Assembly: GCA_024516035.1 (NCBI GenBank)
Contig: CM044957.1
Location: forward strand, 19,987,031 to 20,051,030
From: Bactericera cockerelli
Taxonomy: Eukaryota; Arthropoda; Insecta; Hemiptera; Triozidae
DNA length: 64,000 bases
Direction of reading: 5' to 3'
Below the pieces are notes generated by a model that saw nothing but the letters and a program-made list of their open reading frames with translations, was not told where the DNA came from and searched no databases. Shown piece after piece: positions 19,386 to 30,280 of this stretch (the stretch's first letter is position 1; each line of letters opens with the position of its first letter). A program made the position numbers and the translations under genes.

Positions 19386-22056
19386 CTGAGGGAAGAGAGA
19401 TAAATAATTTAAAAAAAATTGTTATCAAATTCGGGTTTTTTGTCATAAACAATTAAACATAGACGACAGTAGGAGAAAAAGAGACTTTCGATTGGTAAGG
19501 GCACGGCTGATTCTTTTTACACCAAGGTCATCCTGGATTGCTGAGCCCATATGAATCATAAAAAGGGTGTCCATAAAGTCCCAGTTCAACCCCCGTATCT
19601 CGAAAACCGCCGATAATATTTAAAAACGCAAAAATCCGTTCTCTAGATATTGGTTATTCACATATAAGTAAAATTGTCAACAAACGCTTTGGGCATTTGT
19701 TAGCGATTTGTAAGCGTTTTAGACCTCCTTCCATATTCATCTGCTCTGTACTATCTTTACGTTAGATCCAAAGCAGAATATTCTTCCCTTATCTTTGGCA
19801 ATTTTTCCAAGACTTAGGTCGGAATTAATAGACAACATCAATAACTTAAGTCGTTGGTAAGTGTCGATTTTCCCTATCTTACACAGTACGCAAACTGTGA
19901 CTTAGCGCCACAGAGGTATTACAAAAACGTCTATTAATTCCGCCCTAAATCTTACTTACTTATCCGTGTCCAAGGTTTCAGATTGCAAATTTCCAATACT
20001 CTGCTATTGTGCATGCTGTGGGAGTGCACTTGTCCAGGTCATGAGGTGTGCAGGTAACACCAACGTTTTGGCATATAAGAAGATGAGCTTCATCTTGCAC
20101 TTCCCCACAGTCACACATTTCATCGGTAGTAAATCCCCATTTTGTTAAGGTTTTCTTGCATCGGGACACTCCTACCCTCAGTCTATTCAAAGTTCTCCAT
20201 TCAAAGACTAAATCTGACCAAATCGAACGTATTCAGAGGGTATTTGTTGGTAAACTCTATGGTTGCTTCCATCGCGGTCGCTTGCTTTACTCTTATGAAC
20301 TCCTCTGTGACTATTATAAAACATCAACCCTGGAGAGCCGCAGAATATGTAATGGCTTAAATTGTATCTCTACAAAAACCTACATTCTATGTCTTTAGCT
20401 AACTCTTATATGGAATTTTTTTTACATGATAATATTGTTTTAATTGGTGATTTTACACATTTCAATACCTACTTTTAATGTATTTTTTTAAACTTTTTGA
20501 AAATTAATTTGAAAATGTATTAATCTGATAAAACTTCCTCAATTGTAATATAAAGTTGTGTTGTTAACACAAGTTTATTTATTCTCCAACAACTCAAATA
20601 AATAGACCTGGGACTCCGACACACAAACTCACCTGAGATACAAAGTTATTCAGCTGTTGATGTCGTATTAGTATCTGTCGTAGAAAATATTCTTGGTACT
20701 GATCTTTCTTGATGAGTTGATTTTTATCTTGTTTGTCATCACGGATAAAGGTACTTTGGGGGTTTTGAAAAAATGTTGAATCGTACCTTGGACTTCCCAG
20801 TCCTTTGCTTGTCCTAAGAGAAAAAAATGATTTTTTTTTTCAACTTTCAGTCATTTTCCAAATCCTACATCTGCAAAACGGTGCATGTTTTTAAATTGCA
20901 AAATATTCCGCATAATAATTATTCTGTTTTTCAAGAGGCTGGAATCGGCACTCTGGAATGGTCAGCAAACAGCTCCGGCATAAATTCTACCAAGCACCTA
21001 TTGTAGACTGGTTGTAGTTCTACAAGAAAAGTCCCAATTATCAAACCAACCTATATTAGGGCCGAACAATGAAACAGGCTTCGATTTAATCGTAGTGGAC
21101 ACTATCTCTTAACACGCACTCTAGTAGGAATTTTAACTAATCACAACACACTAAAGTCCCACTAGAGGGTGTATTAAGGGATAGTGTCCACTAAGATTAA
21201 ATCCATAGTATATTTTGTTTTTCATAAATGATAATTATTGACTACAAAGACCTCACAATATAACAACGTACCCTCTGTTGTCTTCAGCCTGTGCAAAGAG
21301 GCCTTTCTTGATATCTGTGAAGTATATGACATCACCTGCGTCTGTCGTATGCTCGTTCCCTATGAGCGCCACATACTTGCTGAACCTCTCATACTGCCCC
21401 AGCACGGGTGACGAGAACACAGTCTCTGTGAGGGTTAGCTGCACGACGGACAGTAAAACCAAGAACATGATGTACAACTCATAGACAAGAACCACGGGGT
21501 ACACAGAGCCAGTCGGGTCAAATACCAGGGTCTGACATGCGAAAGGTAACGGTCGGTGTGGGTTTTTGAAGTGGTATAGTCGCGTTAAGATTATGATTCT
21601 TTCTTCCGAGGGGAAAAAAGCGTCCGCAAATATCGAGACATAAATTCCAACACAGAGGAGTAAAGTAAACTGGAGAAATCGCGACTCTTCTCTATCGTGC
21701 TTCTTGAATATAGCATCCTTGTGATCGTCGAAAATATTGTCCATCATATGAAGCAAGTCAATAAAAGACCCAAGTTTACAGTTGAAGAGAAATACTTCGA
21801 ATAGGAATGTGATCGCGTAGAGGGAGTCCAAGGCTCGTTGCATGAATTCTGCTAGATCATGACGAGCGTAGACAATTGTGCAGGTGACTTGTAGAACCAT
21901 TCCAGAGAAGCATAAGAAATAGGTGACCGTCCTGTATATATACTTGTGAAACTGGTTCATCAATTTGTGATTGTGGTAATTGGGTAGGGAGATCAGACCG
22001 GAATAATGAAGGACCAGCAAGTATTGGAAATATTTGTTTCTAAAAATCTTCTTCAT
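18972..22056 (-). CDS. Odorant receptor OR2, intact
   Basis: Insect odorant receptor of the 7tm_6 family, a membrane protein of olfactory neurons that works with the Orco co-receptor. Exons in coding order are 21272-22056, 20633-20813 and 18972-19385; together they give 459 codons plus TAA with no break, the usual length. Introns are GT-AG with phases 2 and 0. I chose the ATG at 22056 because its context (CACAATGAAGAAG) matches OR1, although the frame stays open 41 codons upstream. Conserved features include EFMQRAL-x-SLY, the LGQYERFSKYVALIG segment and the C-terminal AQQSNILTLTGRIIVLEYPF block. OR2 lies tail to tail with OR1. Parts of the two genes are almost identical in DNA while others are about two-thirds identical. 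Ligand unknown. Confidence 0.9.
19559..19660 (-). repeat. Transposon end, partner of 8374-8466
   Basis: Reverse orientation of the segment at 8374-8466: AAAGGGTGTCCATAAAGTCC, CGTATCTCGAAAACCGC, AAAAACGCAAAAATCCG. It lies in OR2 intron 2. Confidence 0.5.
19978..20212 (-). pseudogene. LINE reverse transcriptase C-terminal fragment
   Basis: Minus-strand frame ending at a stop near 19978 contains LNRLRVGVSRCKKTL, KWG and the cysteine cluster C-D-CGE-x-x-DEAHLL-x-C. This is the well-known C-terminal zinc-like segment after the reverse transcriptase of Jockey/RTE-type LINEs. Only about 75 codons remain. It is inside OR2 intron 2, antisense to nothing and in the same strand as the receptor. Confidence 0.75.
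20213..20398 (+). pseudogene. Second LINE fragment, opposite strand
   Basis: The plus-strand frame reads SDQIERIQRVFVGKLYG, then YSYELLCDYYKTSTLESRR, matching the post-thumb pattern IE-x-IQRRFLR ... YE-x-LLNLPTLE-x-RR of LINE reverse transcriptases. It abuts the minus-strand fragment head to head. The two are different LINEs or an inversion. Confidence 0.65.
20633..20813 (-). CDS. OR2 exon 2
   Basis: Acceptor ctcttag before 20813, donor CAG|GTGAGT at 20633. 181 bases, phase 2 in and phase 0 out. The first half is unlike OR1; the second half (DQYQEYFLRQ, RHQQLNNFVSQ) is almost identical. Confidence 0.88.
21272..22056 (-). CDS. OR2 exon 1
   Basis: Encodes residues 1-261 with four hydrophobic segments. 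The last ~150 bases are nearly identical to OR1; earlier sequence is much more diverged. Donor AGAGG|GTACGT at 21272/21271. Confidence 0.9.
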
Positions 22057-22100
22057 TGTGAAATTGTAACTTTTAACTGTAACTGTCAGTGTAGTCAATA

Positions 22101-22153
22101 CTGTCTCTTTCTTTGTATAGGCGTTCTTCACACCTCGGCCGAGGTGTTTGATT
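22101..22153. repeat. 53-bp block upstream of OR2
   Basis: Identical to 284-336 and located 45 to 97 bases upstream of the OR2 start codon. It contains CTCGGCCGAG and, on the OR2 strand, CCTATACAAAG, a weak TATA-like site. It may act as promoter or leader for OR2. Confidence 0.7.
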
Positions 22154-22530
22154 AAACTGTGTGGAACAATAACTGACATGTGTGAAACCTTAGTAAATTA
22201 GTGAGAGACACACGTAGATGTTTTTAATGGAAGTTGAAAAATTAATGAGGATATTTTTAATGACCTCTTATCATAATATTAGTGTCATGTTTTTGTATAT
22301 TTTGAAAAAGAAATTCCATTATTTTCTGTTGGGTGGAAGGAAATAGTTTCCTTATTATGTGGACAGAATAGTGAAGAAAGTGAAGGAAAATTAATTTTTT
22401 TTTTAATAACATCTTATCATAATACTAGTTCGATGCTTTTGTATATTTTAAAAAAGAAATTCAATTATTTTCTGTTGGATGGAAGGTAAAAGATTACTTG
22501 TTGTTTTATATCAAATTTTAATAATTATTA
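22154..22530. other. OR2 upstream region with a local duplication
   Basis: A unit of about 180 bases is tandemly repeated: TTATCATAATA..TAG, TTTTGTATATTTT and AAAAGAAATTC..ATTATTTTCTGTTGG occur near 22268-22333 and again near 22413-22480. Confidence 0.6.
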
Positions 22531-22623
22531 GCCTACACACACACACACATACACACACACACGCACACACCACACACACCACACACACCACACACACCAC
22601 ACACCACACACACACACAAACAC

Positions 22624-22654
<31 letters not shown>

Positions 22655-22667
22655 CACCCCACACACT
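22531..22667. repeat. (CA)n-rich microsatellite
   Basis: About 135 bases of CA repeats with ACC and ATA interruptions. The open frames in it are repeat artefacts. Confidence 0.95.
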
Positions 22668-22854
22668 ATCGGGAATAATAATGTAGGTGGAAATTACAGA
22701 CACAGCAACAGGTAGGTACATAATCGATAGAAATTTCACTACCTCGAGATATGGTAGTCATCTATCAAGAGGATCAGTATTTACATATTAGATAAACAAT
22801 CTTCACTTCTCTGGATCTACATAGGTCTTAATGGTGACAAAGTACGGGTGTATA

Positions 22855-23889
22855 CAGGGTCCGCCTGAAAAAAAGAAGCCATTAGAAACATCTGGAAAAC
22901 CGATTTAAAATTTGAAAAGTCTAAAACACGAATAGGTACCATTATATCACGGGGGAAACCTTTTCTACTGGGTTACGATTTTCGGGGGTGGACCCAGGGG
23001 GGTCAATTTTTAAATCTTAAAAAGAACCACCCTGTTTGTAATACATTTTGAAAATTAGTTGACCTTAAAAGGATTTTAAGACAAGTTTAATTTTTTTAAA
23101 ATCAAAACAGGGCCGGAGATATCGTATATTATAAGAAATTATTTGTAATTTTGTAAAAAATGAAATAATTAAATTTTCATGCCTTTCTGATACCATTAAC
23201 TTTTAGCTTTGCTTTACCAGGACAGGTGTCCTCAAATGGTTATTTTTTTCAAATGATGTAAAAAATATCCTTTTTTTAAGTATAGGTAATTTTTTTCTAA
23301 ATAAATTCAGTGATTCATGTTGATCAATCTAAAATAAAAACAGGGCCGGAGTTCAAATTATAAATATGAAAAATTCTAAAACCCGCGGCAGTTTTAGTTT
23401 CCGGTCCTGTTTTGATGATATATTCAATTTCTATTAAACAACAACACTCAGTGCATTTATTTAGCACAAACTATCCTCGAAAAAGAATAATTTTTACATT
23501 ATTAAAAAAATTGACATTATTTAAAAAAAAAAAAAAATGCACGAAAATTTCATTATTCAATATAGAAAAATATGTCTTTAACATTTTTTACAAAATACAA
23601 TTCCTTTCTTATCTAAAAAAAAAAAATGACTGTAACTTCTGAAATGAAATGTACGATATCTCCGATCATATTTTGATTATAAATCTCAAATTTGTCTTAA
23701 AATACTTTTAGTGACAACTACTTTTCAAACGTATGTTACAAATCGGGTACTTCCATTTGAGATTTCAAAGTTGCCCCCCCCGGGGCCACCCTTGGCAATG
23801 AACAAAAATCAAAACATAGTAGGAAAGGTTTGCCCCTCGTACACCTAAACTAGATATTTCGAGTGGTTCCTTTTTTCTTGCGGACTTTG
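22855..23889. mobile_element. Fold-back DNA element, CAGGGTCCGCC end
   Basis: The left arm (about 22855-23130) and right arm (about 23640-23889) are inverted repeats at moderate identity. Shared features are TCCGC, AAAAAAAG, GGGGGAAACC/GGGGCAAACC, TTTCTACT and GGAGATATCGTA. The left end is preceded by TA; the right end has drifted. The ~500-bp centre is AT-rich and non-coding. It may be related to the 11693 and 51675 elements through the CAGGGT end. Confidence 0.7.
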
Positions 23890-24378
23890 AAATGTAGGAC
23901 AATGCCTTTGGTGAATAGTAGGGTTAGGAAAAATACTTGTTAGGCAATGCCTAGGGTGTATAGAATAGTTAGGAGAAATAAAGGAGATTTCTTCCTCACT
24001 AGATGTAGATAAATCCATGTGGTTATCAGTATGTACTTGTGGATTCAATAAGTTTTGTAATCGGAGCAATTGGCTGTTAAGTCTCGGTCACCCTAAAAAA
24101 GTTAGAGGAGGAATTCAACTTCAATTACATATTCATTAAATTGGAGCAATTGGATGCAGTCCTAAGACTTGTGTTCACACACCCTGTTATTTCAGTTTCA
24201 ATGTTTTGAGTTTTAGATATTCAGAATAGGACATAAACAAAGGCTCAGGCAGAGAGGAGAAGTTAGTAGAAATGACATTTACATGGAATTCAGATTCTAA
24301 TAAAGCAACTTTGTGCACTGTCTACGAACTTTGTGTTCCTACATAATTATTAAAATAATTATTAATACCTATACCTAC
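23890..24378. other. No gene; short duplicated motif
   Basis: Two loosely repeated units (AGGACAATGCCTTTGGTG and AGGCAATGCCTAGGGTG) and two TTGGAGCAATTGG-like motifs. Similar sequence (GGCAATGCCTCATTG) recurs near 32130. No exon recognised. Confidence 0.4.
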
Positions 24379-24668
24379 CCCAGACAGCACAGTCAACTGG
24401 ATGTATACCATACTGTTAGGTGGAAAAAGTCTACTTGCCCACCTGGAAATCAGCTGGAGATTTCCACCTTCCACCTGACCTCCACCTGGAAATCAACTGG
24501 AAATGAACTGGAAAGTAACCCAACTTTTAACTGGAAGTCAGTTGCCCAAAGTCAACTGGATTTGTTCCACTTATTTCCAGCTACTTATAGCGCTCTCTAG
24601 TGGATGGGTAGTAACTCACTACCACAATGTTGACATACCTATTTACCTATACTGTACATTATACTACA

Positions 24669-24916
24669 CTAGCGGGCTGTCGCCCGCTTTGCGGGCCGAG
24701 GCATGGCCGTGAAAGCAAAAAATCCTTTTTCGTCAATGGCAGGTGTTGTAGTGGGAGTTTCGAAAAATCCCGTCTTATTGCACATCTAGACTATAAGACA
24801 AAGCTACCTACCAAATTTCAGCTTCCTAGGACTTACGGTTTGGGCTGTAGAGCGATGATCAGTCAGTGGTCAGTGGTCAGTGGTCAGTGAGTGTCTTTGA
24901 CATTTATATATAGAGA
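24669..24916 (-). mobile_element. Helitron-like non-autonomous element
   Basis: On the minus strand it begins TCTCTATATATAAATG after an A and ends with a GC stem-loop (GCCCGCAAAGCGGGC), then about nine bases, then CTAG before a T. A 5' TC, a 3' CTRR end with a hairpin just before it, and insertion between A and T are the hallmarks of Helitrons. The interior has GGTCAGT-type tandem units. At 248 bp it lacks the Rep-helicase. Confidence 0.75.
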
Positions 24917-25389
24917 TAATAATCAAATGCTACACTCTTGGTTTTGAGGTCGTGGGTTCGAATCCCATTATATGCATTTTTTTTTGCAAATAATAATAAT
25001 AGTAATAAAAATCTAGAAACAAATGTATATTAGGCATAAATTCAATTTCAGTTATTTAATTTAGAGGCCATACATTCAAATCTCATGAAGAATATTTTTT
25101 TTGTATAAAAATAAAGTAATAAATTTTAAATAGGTTTTTTTAACACATACACACACACAAATTTGGGTATAATTTTTTTTTATAGAAATTTGGAAAGAAA
25201 AAGAAAATAACTAATCTGTTTTAAACAACACAATTCAAATAAGACTCTTTAACATGATTATATTTTACAATAAGAGTGTTTATTATTAATAAAAAAATTG
25301 TCACAAAAGTGTAAAATGCACTACTAAATTTCCACCATGTCACAAGACCTTGTACCAATGTATCACAAGTACTTCCTAAGTAGGTATAA

Positions 25390-25801
25390 TCTCTATATAT
25401 AATACTCAAAGTTGTGCATGTCTGGCTGACTATGTCCTCTTGGGGTTACAATACGAAACGGTACTTTCACTGAGAGTTCACCCCCCCTAAGCCACCTTCA
25501 ACATACTAGAAAATTATCAAAATAAAAATATGTAATACAATTTTCAAGTGCACTGGTAATCAAGTGGTTAACGTGCTAGTCAGATAATCCACTTAGCGTA
25601 GGGTTCCGTTGTTTCAATTTTTTCCTCATTATGGTTGTGACCACATAATAATAAGACTCTGAGGATTAGGTGGTAGAAAATGCTTTGAGCATAACCTGAC
25701 CTGGTGGTTACCTTCCAATTAAAAATGTTATTATTATTTTCATTAGGACACCGGCCATGAGAAAAAACCTTAATGGTGACAAAATGCCAGGTTTTAGCTA
25801 G
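25390..25801 (+). mobile_element. Helitron-like element carrying a SINE
   Basis: Begins TCTCTATATATAATAC after an A and ends GGTTTTAGCTAG before a T, so both ends and the AT insertion site fit a Helitron. The 5' end shares TCTCTATATATAA with the element at 24669-24916, on the other strand. The 3' hairpin is weak (AAAACCT / AGGTTTT). A tRNA-derived SINE occupies 25548-25738. Confidence 0.55.
25548..25738 (+). mobile_element. tRNA-derived SINE (T1 family), diverged
   Basis: Begins GTGCACTGGTAATCAAGTGG with an A-box-like GTGGTTAACGTGCTAG. The body TTTCCTCATTATGG, GTGACCACATAATAATAAG, GGTGGTAGAAAATGCTTTG matches the copy at 60405-60620. The B box has decayed here. Confidence 0.7.
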
Positions 25802-25935
25802 TATAGAAATAAAATAATGATATCCAATTATAAAATATGCTCATACCATGTACATAATCACAATAAAATAATAATACTATGTAAATGAAAATATATTTCT
25901 TCAGTGAAACCAAAAATAACAAAGAAATAAACTAA

Positions 25936-26075
25936 TAGCCAGCAGAAAATGATGATGAGGCATTGAATACACCAGTTTTTATGAAATAGCCAAAGTTAAG
26001 CAATGTCTAACGTGGTGGAACATGGATTAGTGAATGTTATTATGTATTTGTAATCCTTCATGACAATTTACATAC
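25936..26075 (+). repeat. Old 5S-headed SINE remnant
   Basis: Heavily mutated 5S head: AGCCAGCAGAAAATGATGATG, GCATTGAATACACCAGTTTT, GCCAAAGTTAAGCAATGTC and ACATGGATTAGTGAATG, the last corresponding to the ACTTGGATGGGTGACC segment. It also retains TAATCCTTCATGACA, like the unique middle of the young subfamily. Confidence 0.6.
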
Positions 26076-27194
26076 TTCTGTGGCTAATTAGAATTGCTGG
26101 GTTGTTTGCTTTGAGAATTATTACCAAAAAAGCATTGTTATACTTAAATTAAAACAAAATTGACTTAATTGTTAAGACTAGTGAAATTATAAAACACAAT
26201 AGTGTGGAACACTTTTTTTTAATAGATATAAAATGAACACAAAATTTGAGGGGCTTCATAGTAATAAGGTGGTTTAGAAAGCTGAATAGTTAATATTATT
26301 ATTAGAGACAGTGCACAGAAGATTGGCTAATTAATTTTGAGTCAAATAATCAGGAAGCATGTAAAAAAGTATACCTACACTACATCATCTTTTTAGTGTG
26401 GCAGAAGCACGTACGAGTGAAAAATTCATTTTATAATAAAATATTATGTATTGCATATCTAAATAAAATCCACAGAATGAAAATTTTCATTATCTAGCAC
26501 CATACATCAGATAATTCAGCTGTTTCCTTGCTTGACCCAGGACCTTTTTTAAGGTACAATTCCAAGTGAATTGATGGTGTTGAACCCCTGTGCTTGTTTG
26601 ACTGTCCAGTGTCCAGGAACAGTAGAGTGCAGAAAGTTCATTATTGTCCAAGTGCATGGAGTATTGTCCAATGAAGAATGTTATCCATTTTTAACTTTTT
26701 GTTGTCCTTTCCTTTTCTTCTGTCACGATTTAGATTTAGAATTTTAGACAAACCAAAGAACTCCTTCTGTGACATCTCAAAATCAAATATGGAGTTCAGT
26801 AAGAATTAACACTTTCTCGAAATCAAATTTGAAGTTCAGTTAGAATTAACACTTGCAGTAGTTATAAAAATGTTCAAAAACTAATTGAAATAGGTACCAA
26901 TTATAAAAAGAATTAAAACAACTCACAATAATCGAGAATCACAAAAACGAAATTTCTCTAAAAAATTATTCAAAGATTAAAGATGGCGAATTCAACTGAA
27001 TTTCCTTCAACAAAGGACGAGTTTTATCTAAACACTTCCAGTAGTTATAAAAAAGATCAAAACTAAATAAAATGATATTTGTATTTAAAAATGTTCAAAA
27101 CTAAATAAAATACCTAATATTTAAAAGAATTATTGATTATTTAAAACAATTTACAATCACCAATATCACAATTTCTGAAATTACGATAGATCAA
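26076..27194. other. Interior of the 3.1-kb element, no gene
   Basis: AT-rich, with two approximate repeats: TCTCGAAATCAAATTTGAAGTTCAG-like units (26760-26850) and TTAAAGATGGCG / CAAAGATGGCG units with CAACAAAGGACG (26976-27024 and 27189-27222). No transposase or exon was recognised. Confidence 0.4.
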
Positions 27195-27503
27195 AGATGG
27201 CGTCTTCAACAAAGGACGCGTTTCATGTAAACTGGAAAAATATGGAACATTTCCAGCTGACTGGTCAACTGACTAAATTCTACTCATGTCCTAGCTGGAG
27301 AGAGTCGTTATATTTCCAGCTGACTGCCCAGGTGACTGAGTCTAGATGGATTTTTGTTGGAAATATCCAGGTGGCTGGTCAACTGATTTAATCCATGATG
27401 GAAAAATCCAGCTGTCGGGACAGTTGGAGGTCCAGTTGACTTTATACACCTGGATATTTCCACCTTAAATCCAGACTGGAAGTCAACTTCCGTGCTGTCT
27501 GGG

Positions 27504-29680
27504 ACTATTTATACTTTTATCTTGACGTTGTGAATATACTTTATGTATCAAATGCACAATAAAATAATCTTACTTACTTAATATCAATGGGAAAATTTTA
27601 ATTAAATATTGTTATCATATTATCATACTCTACCTCCTTGTCTTCATGAACCAGGAGATAGTCAAGTATTTAAGTTTGAATTGAATGATGACGTTCGAAT
27701 GTGTTGTGTTGTACTATTGTTTATTGAACATGATCTTTCTTGTTATGTTGACCGCCCATGGTAATTTATAGGTTTTATCGATTACAAACTTTTCGTTTTA
27801 CTGAGTATTCTTCTAGTTCATATTTGTGTTAATAAATGAGGAGGCTTTTGTCAGGCTTTTGTCAAAAGACAATAACATAAACTTCCTTAGCAGAGTTGGC
27901 ATTAGAAAGGTCATCGTCATCCAGCATGTAGTAAAATGTGGAAGTACGAGTGCCAGTACCAACCAACCTCAACTATAAGGAAGAGGTTGAAGAATTCCGA
28001 CCCCAAGTAGGTTTGGAGAATGTAATGGTGGGGTTCTATGATAATTATTTTGCTAGGTAATTTGAGTTTTTCTTAGTGCCTCAAACAGATGGTTCTAAAA
28101 TCTCGTTGGATTCTTGTACGCAACCATTTTTTGTGCCCATTTTTGAATTAACCAATCAGAGAGCTTGTTGTAATGTAAAGCAAACAACATTTTACCAGAG
28201 TTAAACTAGAACTTAAAATTAAAACCTAATTAGCACTATGCAATGAACTAATCAGTTATTTTCTCCATTAGACTTAAAGGATCTCTAGCTAACAGCTAAC
28301 ACGATTAGCCTTTGTTTATGCAACAGCCATTAAGTTTTGTAGATAACCATGTAAAACCCGTGTACCCCGTCTTTGCTTGTTATATCTGTCCATCGCCTGG
28401 AATAAATTATTCATTGAGGAGGCAACCAGCAGAAACATTAATTACGCTATAAAGAGAAATTGCTGATTTGTCTTTTTTATTATTGTACTTTCTCATCACG
28501 CCTCTTTTTTTTTATTCTTTAGGAAAAGAGGACATCAACAAGGACAAGGTTTTTTTAGAAACCTAATAATCCTAATTAATGAATGGAGATTAGATAGGTA
28601 GGTGGTAATATAATGTAGCTGAAGAAAAAATAAAAAAAATACCGAACGATTATTTAGATTTACTTACTCGTATTTTACATAATAATTTTTAATTATTTTT
28701 TAGACCCGTTTTGTACCTATATTTTAAAAGATCCACTCAAGTAAATTTGATTTTTCAAGTTTTAACCTTTTAGAGAAATGGCCTACGGTGTATCTTAGAT
28801 TTTTTCTGGGCGGCGGTGAAATAATACCTACATACCTACATATTTATATGAGCCCCCTCCAGAAGATTTATTTTTGATATTTTTTTAATTGTCCTAATTA
28901 TGTTTGTATGTATTTCACTTTATAGTAGGTATTTGTTTAGTACATAACTGTAACTGTAGGGTTTAAAACAAATGTTTTTTGAAAAACATGTGGCTCATAT
29001 TCTCGACCTATGAGCAAATATGCCCCTAATAATAAAGGAAATCAGAAAATTTGTAGTGCAGGTTATAAAACAGACGTAAAACTTTCACTTTACGCGTACC
29101 TTTACCTAAAAGTAGGTATTCACAAAATATTAAATGTATTTTGTCTTAAATTACCTCTTTGAAATAATGTGTTGGCTGACCATAGATACATACATAGGTA
29201 TAATTAGACAAATTGATATTACAATATACCTATCACAAGGGCATACCCTTGTGATTATGATTACATAGTGGGGCTGTTGACCTTGATAAGAAATATTTAA
29301 AAGAAGAAAAGAAAGTGTTTCTAGTCACCCTCTCCGAGTTGCTAGCAGAATTACATGTCCAATGAGAATCACTAAAATAATTATGATTAGAAGTATCGCA
29401 ATAATGTGCCACTCACTAAAGTTGAGACATTCATACGAAAAACACCACCAAAACTTTGGTTATCTTCCGATACATGGTGTGTTTCTTCTACTCTATATTC
29501 TGCTGTCTATCAATCACTTTGTGATGGTGTCAACTTCCACTGTTTACATTTATGATGTAATGAAGGGATAGGTAAAGGTACCTACTGAAATTCAACATTG
29601 CAACAGGTGTTGTTTCATCAGAAGATTTTATGTTTTCTGATTGAGATATAAAAAGGAAGTTTTCCATGATTATTATTTAT
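27504..29680. other. No gene recognised
   Basis: About 2.2 kb of AT-rich sequence. A small perfect hairpin (atcacaaggg / cccttgtgat) lies at about 29231-29254. The open frame at 29362-29571 has no recognisable domain. Confidence 0.45.
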
Positions 29681-29960
29681 CATGAGAAGGAAAAATAAAT
29701 ACAATAGGTGAAGGGTGTTCAATAGGTGAAGATAGAAAGTTCGTGTTTTTGGCGGTTTGACTAACTTTTTGGGGGACATCTTATCTTTTTCTTCTTCTTT
29801 CACTTTGCCTTTTCCCAATCTTACTTGGGGTCGATATTGCATGTTCAAACTCATGGTTGAGTTTGGTTGGTTCGTTGTGGCATATATGTATGTTTTACGG
29901 CTGTATGCCCTTCTTAACACCGACCCTATCTTGGGGACATCTTATGATGTCATTTAAAAA
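29681..29960 (-). repeat. SINE-like or LINE 3' repeat piece
   Basis: GGTTGGTTCGTTGTGGCA..TGCCCTTCTTAACACC (29869-29919) matches GGTTGGTTGGTTGTAGCA..TGCCCTTCCTAATCCC (7280-7328). The adjoining AGGTGAAGATAGAAAG motif recurs near 32067. Confidence 0.4.
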
Positions 29961-30280
29961 GTTAGGAAAACCACCCAGTAAACGAACTTTTTATCTTTAT
30001 TAGTTCTCGAGATATTTGAATGTCTCGTTTATAATGGTACACCCTGTATAATTATATCATTCTATTAATTGAAAATACTTTTTATGTAATGCATAATATA
30101 GGTGTAGTAATATATCTACATGTATTATTTTTAAAAGGTTCAAAATCAATAATTTTTCAATACTCACCTTGGTATTTAAAAAATAAAAGAATAATAAAAT
30201 TGTCTTTCGACAGTTTCTGGTAGGGAAAAATAAAATCTATCCTTTGTTTTAATTGACATCGTTTAATCTATGTTAACATT
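29961..30280. other. AT-rich, with a transposon end
   Basis: At 30008-30052, TCGAGATATTTGAATG followed by GGTACACCCTGTATAA is the kind of end (…CACCCTGTA) seen in the CAGGGT elements. Otherwise nothing recognised. Confidence 0.4.

Larger units (their letters stand above)
24379..27503. mobile_element. 3.1-kb element with CCCAGACAGCAC ends
   Basis: The terminal 12 bases CCCAGACAGCAC (24379-24390) recur inverted at 27492-27503. Both subterminal regions (24390-24560 and 27225-27490) are packed with short motifs in both orientations: CAACTGG, AACTGGAAATC, CCACCTGGAAAT, CCAGCTGACTG. Such clusters usually bind transposase. There is no transposase frame. The interior carries two Helitron-like insertions. 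The end sequence recurs alone at 47821. The target duplication is not clear, so the superfamily is open. Confidence 0.65.

Noticed and set aside
21253..22179. OR2 start at 22179, giving 41 extra residues
   Set aside because: The extra part covers the 53-base repeat and has no counterpart in OR1; the ATG at 22056 is conserved in both genes.
22479..22739. His/Thr- or Cys/Val-rich proteins
   Set aside because: Translations of the CA microsatellite.
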